Assembly (NCBI GenBank): GCA_039105265.1
Contig: JAPFFF010000003.1
Span: 8,494,001 to 8,558,000, forward strand
DNA: 64,000 nt
Reading direction: 5' to 3'
From: Tritrichomonas musculus
Taxonomy: Eukaryota; Parabasalia; Tritrichomonadida; Tritrichomonadidae
The notes under the pieces were generated by a model that saw only the letters and a program-made list of their open reading frames with translations, was not told the DNA's origin and did no database searches. Below, one piece after another: positions 33,270 through 41,979 of this stretch; position 1 is the first letter of the stretch, and every line of letters begins with the position of its first letter. The position numbers and the translations under genes were made by a program.

Positions 33270-34000
33270 TTCAGTGATAAATTGGTCATCTATTTTCAAT
33301 TTGTTTATAATTTCTGAAAAAGTTGGTCTATCGTTTGGATTTTGTGACCAACATTTTTCTATAAGATCACGATAACTTTTCACAATATCATCTTTCAATT
33401 TTGGACGATCATTTAATGATATTTTTTCGTTTATTAAAATTTCATATGCAATAACAGAAAATGAATAAACATCATTTGCCATTAATTCTTTGAATTTTTC
33501 AGATGCATCTGAATATTTCAATGAACAACTGAAATTTGCTATTTTAGGATATAAAAAGTCATCAAAAAGAATGTTCTCTAATATCAAATTTTGATGAACA
33601 ATACCAAGTGAATGTAAATATGACATGCCAGATGCAATTCCATAAATAAAAATCCGTTTTTTTGTATCGTTCCATCCAAAAATTTCTTGTTTTTCACGAT
33701 CAATTTGAATAATGTCATTCAATGATTCTTTCTTTATTATTTCAGTGACAACTACTGGTCGAGGATTTTCATTGAAATCAAATCGATTGTAACCAATGAA
33801 TTCAACAAATAAAGGATGATTTATCTTAGAAATGATGCTCAATTCTTTTGAAAAGTTATTTTTTTTCTTTTTTTGTGAAATTTCTTATTGAAAATAAATA
33901 TGTTCTTGCACTGTAATTTTTTCTATCTTTTAGTGAATAAATTTTATATGTTTTATAAGTATCACTACTGTCAATTTGTTCAATAATTTCATATTCTTCC
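33270..34000 (-). pseudogene. Array unit 3: pseudokinase-type domain
   Basis: The N-lobe reads EYEIIEQIDSSDTYKTYKI with arginine in place of the ATP lysine (YSARTY). The catalytic loop is HQNLILEN and the metal motif PKIANFSCS, so Asp is missing at both key positions. GWNDTKKRIFIYGIASGMSY and CWSQNPNDRPTFSEII are conserved. A frame break separates the N-lobe from the rest. Confidence 0.75.
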
Positions 34001-34149
34001 AAATTCAATGCATCTTCTTGATTATAATTGAATGAAAATTCATCAAATTTTGGTTGTAACACAACATCAACAGATTTTTCTTCATTTATATAATCATTTA
34101 TATAATCTATATAATTCAAAAATTCATCAACATCAACATTTTCAGTGAT

Positions 34150-34919
34150 GAATTCATCATTGTTTTTAATCATGTCTACAATTTCAGAAAAAGTTGGTCT
34201 ATCGTCTGGATTTTGAGACCAACAAGCTTCAATTAAATCACGATAAATTTTAGGAATATAACCTTTCATTGGTGGACGATAACCATTTGAAACCTCATAT
34301 AAAACTTTATAATAAGCAAATCCATCGTAAATTTTTTCATTTGTCAATATTTCATACACAATGATTGAGAAGGCGTAAACATCACCAGGTTTATCATATT
34401 CACCTTTAAATATCACCGGTGCTGAATATGCTAAAGTTCCTTTGAAACCTGAATTGTTTTGTTCATTTTTTGTTTTAATATTTTTGGATAAACCGAAGTC
34501 AGAAATTTAGCAAAATGTTTCCAGGCTTTAAATCACGATGAAGAATATCAAGTGAATGCAAGTAAGCCATTCCTGCAGCAATACCAAAAATGTTTATTAA
34601 TTTCTTAGTATCATCCCAATTTGGATTTCCACAAGACATTCTTTCCATTTCAATTATCTTGTCTAATGAACCATTTGAAGATAATTCTGTTATAATTGTT
34701 GGTTTTGGTTTTCCATTAAAATCCCTGGAATTGAAACCAATAAACTTCAAAATTGATGGATAGTTTAATTTCGAAATGATGTTTATTTCTCTTTCCAAAT
34801 TTATTTAAATTAGCAATCGCTACTTTAGCAGCATATTTTTGATCATTTCTTTTATCAACAACTTCATAAACAATTCCGAATCCACCTTCACCAATTAAAA
34901 ACAATGATGACCAACTTTT
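34150..34919 (-). pseudogene. Array unit 2: active-type kinase domain
   Basis: The only unit with every catalytic motif: glycine loop GEGGFGIVY, lysine in YAAKVA, HRDLKPGN, and SDFGLSK in a shifted frame. SGFKGTLAYSAPVI then GDVYAFSIIVYEIL follow, and CWSQNPDDRPTFSEIV ends the domain. A short deletion lies between GNILLN and SDFG. Two or more frame breaks split it. Confidence 0.75.
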
Positions 34920-35075
34920 TTAATAAATATATCCATAATGGCTAAATTTACTAAAATCAATATCTGAAATTCGTGCTGAATATTCTTCATCTGTTTTATT
35001 ATTTTTAATCAAGTAAATATCATTAAACAATATATTATCAATTATATTTCCCTTTGTAAACTTTTTCATATCAAA
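34920..35075 (-). pseudogene. Orphan kinase N-lobe between units 1 and 2
   Basis: MKKFTKGNIIDNILF followed by DEEYSARISDIDFSK matches the N-lobe start of the other units (for example KKFELGELICKS in unit 4). It runs straight into the N-lobe of unit 2 after a stop. Its C-lobe is missing, which suggests that an internal deletion removed most of a fifth unit. Confidence 0.6.
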
Positions 35076-35229
35076 CTGGCCGTTACTCACAAAAGTTTCA
35101 ACTTTTTGTGAAGACATTTTCTTATCATATATTTCATCCAATTGATGAAATTGTTTGGTTTGATCAAAAGATTTTTGCGACTTTTCAATGAACTTTATAT
35201 AATTTTGGTATTCTTCATCGTCGATGAGT

Positions 35230-36088
35230 TCAGGGTTGCTTTTTAAAAGATCAACAATTTCGTCAAATGATGGGCGTTCAGTTGGATCATGCGACCAACA
35301 TCTTTTAATAAGATCTTCGTAAAAATTAGAGATCGCGTGAGTAATACTTGGTCTTTTTCGAAGAATTGCAACTTCATTAATAATATCAAATGTTGTATTC
35401 AATTTTTGGAACGGTTTTTCCCTGGTCAAAATTTCATATGCAACGATAGAAAAAGAATAAACACCACTTGATTTACTGTATTGTCCTTTCAGTAGAACTT
35501 CCGGAGCAAGATATTCTTGACGTCCTTCTAATGTAGAAAAATAATTAACAGGCATATTTAAAGGGCACTCGGAAATGTGATATGAAAAATCAAAACAGCC
35601 AATTTTTGGATAAAAAGATTTGTCCAGGAAAATACATTTACTGTTTAAATTGCAGTGAAGAATATCGTGAGAATGAAGATATGACATTGCTGACGCTATT
35701 CCGAATATATTAATAAATTTTTTTGAATCGTTCCATCCTAATGATTTAAGATCCTTTTTCTTATAATAGCGGATTTGATTTAATGTATCTTTATTTATTT
35801 GTTCAGTGATAATAACTGATTTTAGATTATTAGAAAAGTCAAATGGATTATATCCAATAAAATGTAATATTGATGGGTGATTTAATTTTGAAAGCATATT
35901 TAATTCTTTGTTTAAACTTATAAGTTTTTCGATAGAAATTTTCTTAGTTTCATCTATTGAAATCTTTGCAGAATATATTTGCTTTGTTTCTCTATGGATT
36001 ACGTCGCAAAACTCATTACTGTTTATAAAATCAATTTTTTTGAAAGTTCATATTCGTTCAAATTAAATGTATCTTCGAATGAAGACAT
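35230..36088 (-). pseudogene. Array unit 1: pseudokinase-type domain
   Basis: First domain of the array. The lysine is kept (YSAKIS) but there is no glycine loop. The catalytic loop reads HCNLNSKC in place of HRDLKPEN, and the metal motif is CFDFS in place of DFG. YLAPEVL and WSHDPTERPSFDEIV close the domain. The changes affect residues, not the frame, so this unit was probably a pseudokinase before the gene decayed. Confidence 0.75.
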
Positions 36089-36314
36089 AAAATCGATTTA
36101 TACAGAATACAAATTGACCTTTAGCTCAATTATTCAACTTTTTTTTATATAAAAATATTTTTATCTTTGAATATATTTATTATTTACATTTTTAAACAAG
36201 CAATTAACAATAAATTAAATATTAAAAATTAGAAGAACAATTCATTTAACAATATTTGAAAGAACAAAAAAACAATTTTTATATAATTTCTTTTGAAATC
36301 ATTCGAATTAAATA

Positions 36315-36850
36315 TTAAAGCCAAAAATCAATATATGAATCATCTGTATTATTAGATTCATTGAAACATTTCATCACTGATTGCTCATTTTCATTGGGTA
36401 TATTTTCAATATGTGCTTCTGATGTTGATGATAGAGAATAACTAATTTCATTCTCATCTATAATATGTCTTTTTCTTCTAATAACTGTAATGATCAAAAA
36501 TAATATAATAAAAAAATAGAAGTTGATCCACATACAATTCCAATCAGTTTCTCTCCAGTGAGTCCTTTTTGTTGTTGAATATTAATGAATGCATTTGTTG
36601 ATACATATTTAGGTGAATAAAAATAAATAACATAAGGAAAATTGTAGAAGTATTCACTCTGAGTTGTGAGAATTATGAAAGATTTTTTAATATTATCAAA
36701 TGTGATGTAAAATGAATTTGATATTGAATTTAATATAGAAAATGAAACTGATCTAATTTGGACAAATGTCAACGAAAAAGATGATGATAATGTCATTGAA
36801 TTTCTAATTCGATTTGAATAAGAAGATACATCTTCAATACTTGTCTCTGT
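36315..36850 (-). pseudogene. C-terminal remnant of a type I membrane protein
   Basis: Two overlapping minus-strand frames form the end of a membrane protein. The outer part (IEDVSSYSNRIRNSMTL to KGLTGEKLIGIVCGSTS) runs from about 36850 to 36510. It then continues in another frame as a hydrophobic span (FYFFIILFLIITVI), a basic stop-transfer RRKRH and an acidic tail of about 50 residues ending YIDFWL. Parabasalid surface proteins commonly end in this layout. Most of the ectodomain is missing, and one frame change separates the two parts. Confidence 0.55.
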
Positions 36851-37294
36851 TGAGGCAGTTTTTGTGTGATTAATCTTTTATCGAAATTTATTTCAATTAA
36901 AAACTTTCAGATATTTCAAATTTTTAAAATAGCAATATATGCTCAAATTATATTATTATCAATATATATCTTTATTATAGTATAATATTTTATATAAATT
37001 ACTGTATATTATATAAATTTCATTACGTTTTTCGAAATTAAATAAGATAAATATGCTTTATTCGGTCATTAAATATAATTATATTTGAATAAATTTTCTT
37101 TAGAAAATATTTGAATACTCTCTATCAATTTATTTTTGAGCACGATGTCCACTCTTTCTTGACTCTAGGACTTTGAAAAAAAATTAAAATATATGATTTT
37201 TGTTTTACAGTATAATTAATAATAAATAATAGCTTTAAATTGAAAGCTTTTTCATAAGAAAAAAATTATTTAAAATTTATATCAACATAAAGGT

Positions 37295-37560
37295 ACATAC
37301 CGGTAACAATATAAAAGTACTATAAGATAATTAACTGTAAACCGGCGGTAATGTGTCTTTACCGGCGTTTTTTTTTTACATCGTTACCGTTACGTACCCA
37401 ATACCGCGTTTAAATTACCGTAATTACCGGTAAGCGGTAATCTCTACGGTATCCGGTAAAAGTCGTAACCGTTAAACATAGCTGATTAAAGTAAAATGAT
37501 TGTTTTTTTGATTATGTTAAATTAACCGCAAATTTTTTAAAGCAAGTTAACCGCAAATTT
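37295..37560. repeat. Cluster of ACCG/CGGT words (degenerate repeat)
   Basis: Within otherwise extremely AT-poor-in-CG surroundings, this stretch carries ACCGGTAA, AACCGGCGGTAA, TTACCGGCG, GTTACCGTTACG, ATTACCGGTAAGCGGTAA, ATCCGGTAA, GTAACCGTT and two TTAACCGCAAATTTTT copies. The spacing is irregular and both orientations occur, with several palindromic ACCGGT cores. It is not coding. It could be an eroded satellite, a protein-binding cluster or the edge of a repeat element. Confidence 0.6.
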
Positions 37561-38387
37561 TTAATTCAATAGTTATGAAAAACAAAATTTCTATTTAATA
37601 AAATTTCAGAGCAATACACTTAATGATAAACTTTTTGATGAATATCAAACTAAAAAAAAAATTTTATAAATTCATTTCCTATTTTATAAAATATCCAAAT
37701 AATTTTTTTTTTTTTTTTTTAGTTTTGATAATGCTTTCAAATTAATTATAACGTACAATTAAATCTTTCAATTTAAACATCAAAAAATTTCTGATTATCA
37801 GAAATATCAGAATCTGATATTTTTGATTAATTACATCAAGATTTAAATATACATATTATTTTATTATTTTAACAAAATAATATCGAGTTTATTTTATCAC
37901 ATTCATTCTGGATATTAGTTCTCAAAAAAAAAAAATTCAATGGAGCTTATGGATTTGAAAAACAAACCGCTTTTTCATGAATTTATTGCATTTTAATTTT
38001 CTGTGATAATTTAAAGAAAAAACTCTTTTAATTTGTGAAATTATAAATAAATATAATTAAGAATATTAAATATAAAAATATAAAACATTTATAAAAATAA
38101 ATAAGATAGATAAACGTCATAATTAAAAAAAATTGATTATTATTTTTATATAAAATTATTAGAATTTCTTTTTGATTTCTAATTTCAGAAAAAACGATAA
38201 ATACAAGAAAAGGAATATCATCATATTTATACCAAAAATCATAATATTAAAATCTAACACTTTATATATTATGAAATAATAAATATATTAATTATAATAT
38301 TTATTTTATTTATCTATTATTTATCGAAGAATATCCAAAAAATCAAAAAAAATATTCAATACTCTCATAATTTTTTTGATATCTTAA

Positions 38388-38392
38388 TCATA
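38388..38392 (+). promoter_or_regulatory. Initiator-like TCATA before the second Myb gene
   Basis: TCATA fits TCAYW, with its A 14 bases before the ATG at 38404. Weak alone, but the distance is typical of trichomonad genes. Confidence 0.4.
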
Positions 38393-38403
38393 TAAACTAT
38401 CAA

Positions 38404-39783
38404 ATGCATAGAAACAACATTTCGCCCCAATATGCAATTCAACCTCCTGGAGCCCCAATTCCGACACAGCTTTGTCCTCCTGGCGGGATTTCAAATTTAA
38501 ATAATACCCAAATTAATGTAAATACTAATCTATTAAATACAAACTTTATTACTCCAGGCGCTAATTTCATTTCAAACACAAACTGCTTTCCCAGGCCTAT
38601 GACTAATATTAGCCAAACAAATGACCATCCAAATAATCTCAGGTTAATGCCGAAAAAACGAAGCAAAAAGCAGGTTGTTATCAAGCGAAAATTCACAGAT
38701 TCTGAAGATATTGCACTGGCTTCTTTAGTGGAACTACATGGCCAAAACAACTGGAAACTTATAGCCAGAAGTATGCCTTCAGAAAGAACTGCTAGGCAAT
38801 GCCGTGAGCGATGGAAATATTATCTTTCCGAAGGTATACCAAATAATGACGATTGGACACGTGAAGAAGAAAAGCTTCTTCTTGAGAAATATGAGATTTA
38901 TGGGCCTCACTGGGCCAAAATTGCTAAATTTTTTGATCACAAAAATGACATTAACCTTAAAAACAGGTTTAATAAAATAAAACGGAATAAGCTCAGTGGT
39001 ATGCTATTTGATCCTTCAATAAGCGAAGATTTTGATAATGCAACAAGAAACAAATCACCTCAACTTGTATATTCGAATCAAATCAATTCCACATTACCAG
39101 CTAGCACAACCAATTTTTCCTCAAATGCACAGCAACAAAGGTTTTCAGATACAAATACAGATTATTCAAACGATGATGATGTAGATGGAGAAGAAAATAA
39201 TGATAATAATGATGCAAAAAATAGAGAAATAGAGAAAAATGCAGTTAATTCATCTAATATTGACCAGCATTACGTCAATTCAGTATATTATCCAAATCAA
39301 ATGGACAAAAACAATTTCAATGCTGCACAATCTTCATTTTCACTTTCATCTGATTCATCATCAATACAATCGAGTGCATCATCTGGTAAAAATTCTTCAA
39401 ATGCATCAATGCTGAATTCTGCACAAGCTGAAATTAAATGTCCTATTTCTGTTAATTCATATTATAAACAAATGCAAAAAGATAAAAATGATTCATCCGA
39501 ATCTTCAGGGAATAATTCGGCATCATCAGGTTATTCAACTGCCCCTGATTATTTGACTGATTCAAATTCTAATGTTATAACATTAGATGTTCATAATACA
39601 AATTATAGAAATAAAAATCAATTCTCTGTTCAATCTTTGTTGTTGAATGACAAAGTTTTTGATGATGAATCAAAAAATAGATTACTCAATAATAGCAATT
39701 CACAGTCACAAAGCAACAAAGCCGCATCAAATGATGGAAATCGTAAATTAATTGATTTTCCAACTCCGATTTCGCTATTGTGA
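38404..39783 (+). CDS. Two-repeat Myb-type transcription factor, Ser/Asn-rich
   Basis: A 459-residue protein with two Myb repeats at about residues 97-198. The first reads KFTDSEDIALASLVELHG, NNWKLIARSMPS and TARQCRERWKYYL. The second reads DWTREEEKLLLEKYEIYG, HWAKIAKFFD and INLKNRFNKIKR. RQCRERWKYYL is very close to the DNA-recognition helix of animal and plant c-Myb-type proteins, so binding to a Myb-like site is likely. Residues 1-80 are Pro/Asn-rich; a basic stretch (MPKKRSKKQ) just before the repeats may be a nuclear signal. The rest of the protein is Ser/Asn/Asp-rich and disordered. It is not a close copy of the Myb protein at 24169: the repeats differ and the N-terminal helical domain is missing. 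Confidence 0.92.
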   Translation: MHRNNISPQYAIQPPGAPIPTQLCPPGGISNLNNTQINVNTNLLNTNFITPGANFISNTNCFPRPMTNISQTNDHPNNLRLMPKKRSKKQVVIKRKFTDSEDIALASLVELHGQNNWKLIARSMPSERTARQCRERWKYYLSEGIPNNDDWTREEEKLLLEKYEIYGPHWAKIAKFFDHKNDINLKNRFNKIKRNKLSGMLFDPSISEDFDNATRNKSPQLVYSNQINSTLPASTTNFSSNAQQQRFSDTNTDYSNDDDVDGEENNDNNDAKNREIEKNAVNSSNIDQHYVNSVYYPNQMDKNNFNAAQSSFSLSSDSSSIQSSASSGKNSSNASMLNSAQAEIKCPISVNSYYKQMQKDKNDSSESSGNNSASSGYSTAPDYLTDSNSNVITLDVHNTNYRNKNQFSVQSLLLNDKVFDDESKNRLLNNSNSQSQSNKAASNDGNRKLIDFPTPISLL

Positions 39784-40229
39784 TTCAGTATTATTTATAT
39801 ATGTTTTTAATAATATTTATATTTTGTTTTTATTATCAATTTAAATTATAATTCATAAATGATTCTTTTAAAATAAGCACCTTTCTTAATTTTTAAAAGG
39901 GAATTAACTTGATCTTATGATCATAAGATGAATTTTAATTTGTTGATAATTTATTATTTGTATAAAAAAATCAATATTCATATTTCAAGAACGAATCAAC
40001 AGTTTTCTCTGGAAAGATATTGAATATTATACTTGAATGGTTATGATTTATCTTGTGTTTTTCAAAAATGATGTTTTGTTTTTATTTAATCGTATTGTTC
40101 AATCAAAATTGCTATAATTCTTGTAAAAAAATAGAGAAAATAGCAAAAGTAATAATGAAATCACAAAAAATAATAATATAACGATTGTATTCCTGATTTT
40201 TGAATAATGTGTACTATTTATTTGTTTTC
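39784..40229. other. Spacer with an 18-base palindrome
   Basis: AT-rich shared 3' flank of two convergent genes. A perfect palindrome, ATCTTATGATCATAAGAT, lies at 39912-39929, about 130 bases after the Myb stop. No other structure. Confidence 0.6.
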
Positions 40230-40992
40230 TTAAACACCAAATCTCAAACCAAGAAAATGGTATTTTTTGATGTGATGCATTCCATCCATACGAATTGGGG
40301 GATATGCAAAATTGCCACCAATAGGAATATAGGCTTCATTTCTTAAAGAACTGAAATTTCCTAGCCACAAATCTCCATCAGCACATCCATGTATTTTTAT
40401 TCCTTTTTTGAATAATTCGTTTTCAGCTAACTGAATAAAAGTAAAAATGAATTTATTATCTTCTTCATCATCTTTTTTATAAATAACTTTTTTTGTTTCA
40501 TTTGAATTTAATTGTGTATTATTATCGCTGAATAAAGAAAAAGGCTCTCCTGAATTTAATCTTGGATCATACTTATAGATAGATATAGATATAAGTTGTG
40601 ATTTCGCGGCCTCTCATATGTTTTGGCCAATTTGTAAGCTTTACATTTATTGCTTTCATGCCAAAAAAGAAAGTTTTTCCTTTTTTAGGAAATTTTTGCT
40701 TTGTTGAAATATAGCATGCCGCTATTACATTGAAGGCATCATTGATTGATTTTTCATCAACAGAAAAGTGAATTTTCCAATCTGGTGTTTGATGAATTGT
40801 TGTATGAGTTTGCGATATCCAATAAATACGGCCATATAAAGAGTAAAGTTTAACAAATCCATTTGAAACAAGTAACTGAATCGTATATGGCTCACCATTG
40901 ATTTCAAGTGCTTTGTTAGAAATTTCTAGCCTATGGTTTACTGCATAATCATAGTTAAAGCGGTAATCAAGTAAATTTGTTATTGTTTTCAT
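40230..40992 (-). pseudogene. Unknown gene split by a 4-base duplication
   Basis: On the minus strand an ATG at 40992 opens a frame with good composition (MKTITNLLDYRFNYDYAV to MRGREITTYIYIY) that stops at about 40573. Coding continues in another frame (YKYDPRLNSGEPFSLF) to a TAA at 40230 (KKYHFLGLRFGV). The break falls in a small CTAT tandem repeat (minus strand ATCTATCTATAAG). Without one CTAT unit the length would be 759 bases, a continuous 252-residue frame. It is therefore a host gene recently broken, polymorphic, or misread at a slippery site. I do not recognise the family. No membrane span or signal peptide is visible. Confidence 0.65.
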
Positions 40993-41284
40993 AAAAATCT
41001 AGATTTTAATTTGAAAACATTCGACTAAATATAGATTGAATATTTTAATCAATTTTTTCAGAGAACTCATATACTTTTTGAATAAACAGACTGCAATATT
41101 CAAGCAAGATGATTACGGTAAAGAGAGTAAATAGTGATTTTTTTTTTTGGGGGGTTATAATTATAAAGTGGTTCTATGAAAATAGTTTCACTATCTAAAA
41201 ATGATAAAATAGTTTATTAATCAATAATATCGGAATTCCAAAAAAGAGTAAATTGATTTCTTTTTGAATTAAAATGCATAAAAT

Positions 41285-41836
41285 TTAAGGGTTTGCATAA
41301 CCTTGAGCTGGCATGCCTGGGTTTACAATTGGCTGTCCCATTGGAATATCAGCAATTTGTGTAAGAGCTTCTTGAGCATTTTCCGCATCAAGAGTTGCAA
41401 GAAGGTCTTCAGCACCAGCGTTTAAATCCATTTGGCCATCTCCATTTACCAAAAGATCTTGGGCAGCACCCATCTTTTCTTTAAGTCCATCCATCTTCGT
41501 GCGGTTAGCAGAAAGTTTTTCAAGGTTAACTTGTTTTGCTGATTTTTCCATTCCTGCTGTGGCTTGGGCCATTGTTTGTGCCATTTGAGCAGAAACTTGA
41601 GCTTGGCGCATATCAACAGCATAGCCGTTTGTTGCTGCAACACTTTGAAGTAATTGGTTAGCTTGTTGATCATAACGAACAGCGTTTTGAGCATATAATT
41701 GAGCAGCAGCTCTATTTCCGCGTTTTAGTTCAGCTTTTGCTTTATTTCTTTCTTTATTAGCTTCCTTTTGCATGCGTTTGGCTTCGCGTTCAAGCTGTTT
41801 AGCTTGCATCTTAACTTCGAAAGCTTTTTGATCCAT
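41285..41836 (-). CDS. CHMP1: ESCRT-III subunit, CHMP1/Did2 type
   Basis: A 183-residue protein starting at the ATG at 41836 (MDQKAFEVKMQAKQLEREAK). The open frame extends 96 bases upstream, but that part is not conserved-looking, and two TCATT initiator words lie only 11-20 bases before 41836. Residues 1 to about 100 are the basic, heptad-rich alpha1-alpha2 hairpin of Snf7-fold proteins, closest to human CHMP1 ([20 protein letters not shown]), including the segment AAQLYAQNAVRYDQQ. The C-terminal half is acidic as expected. CHMP1/Did2 recruits Vps4 to ESCRT-III during membrane scission. Oddly, the tail ends NPGMPAQGYANP, and the usual MIM1 motif (LxxRLxxL) that binds Vps4 is not visible. The family call is strong; loss of MIM1 is an observation from sequence. 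Confidence 0.88.
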   Translation of the reverse strand: MDQKAFEVKMQAKQLEREAKRMQKEANKERNKAKAELKRGNRAAAQLYAQNAVRYDQQANQLLQSVAATNGYAVDMRQAQVSAQMAQTMAQATAGMEKSAKQVNLEKLSANRTKMDGLKEKMGAAQDLLVNGDGQMDLNAGAEDLLATLDAENAQEALTQIADIPMGQPIVNPGMPAQGYANP

Positions 41837-41844
41837 CTTTAAAA

Positions 41845-41857
41845 AATGAAAAAATGA
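41845..41857 (-). promoter_or_regulatory. Two initiator-like TCATT words before CHMP1
   Basis: On the minus strand TCATTTTTTCATT gives two overlapping-range TCAYW sites, with A positions 11 and 19 bases before the ATG at 41836. They support the shorter protein start. Confidence 0.45.
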
Positions 41858-41979
41858 TGTAAAATAATCAAACAAAAAGTTATTACGGTCAAATTTTTTT
41901 AACCAAAATTTAACTATACTCGAAAAAAGCAAAACAAAACAAAAAACAATATATTCTTATTTATTATTATAATACATTT

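Larger units (their letters stand above)
32165..36088 (-). pseudogene. Decayed tandem array of TKL-like kinase domains
   Basis: One former gene, read right to left, starts at an ATG at 36088 (MSSFEDTFNLNEYELS) and can be followed to about 32165. It contains four recognisable kinase domains plus an orphan N-lobe, all of one family: SYLHS before the catalytic loop, PKIGDFGLS, GDVYSFSIIVYEIL and CWSxxPxxRPTFSEIV. That order fits trichomonad tyrosine-kinase-like (TKL) kinases. About ten breaks (frameshifts and in-frame stops) interrupt it, the first in an A-run close to the start, so it cannot make the full protein. Domains with an intact HRD alternate with domains that lack it. The repetition inside one frame order indicates growth by unequal crossing-over before decay. 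Some breaks could be assembly errors, but their number argues for a real pseudogene. Confidence 0.85.
36851..38403. other. Intergenic region with an ACCG-rich patch
   Basis: AT-rich, no gene. The exception is 37295-37560, where ACCG or CGGT words recur about a dozen times (listed as a repeat). The Myb gene downstream starts at 38404. Confidence 0.6.

Noticed and set aside
30990-36088. Introns as the cause of the frame changes
   Set aside because: Trichomonad introns are rare with strict splice motifs (GTATGT and ACTAACACACAG); I did not see them at the breaks, and many breaks are single-base.
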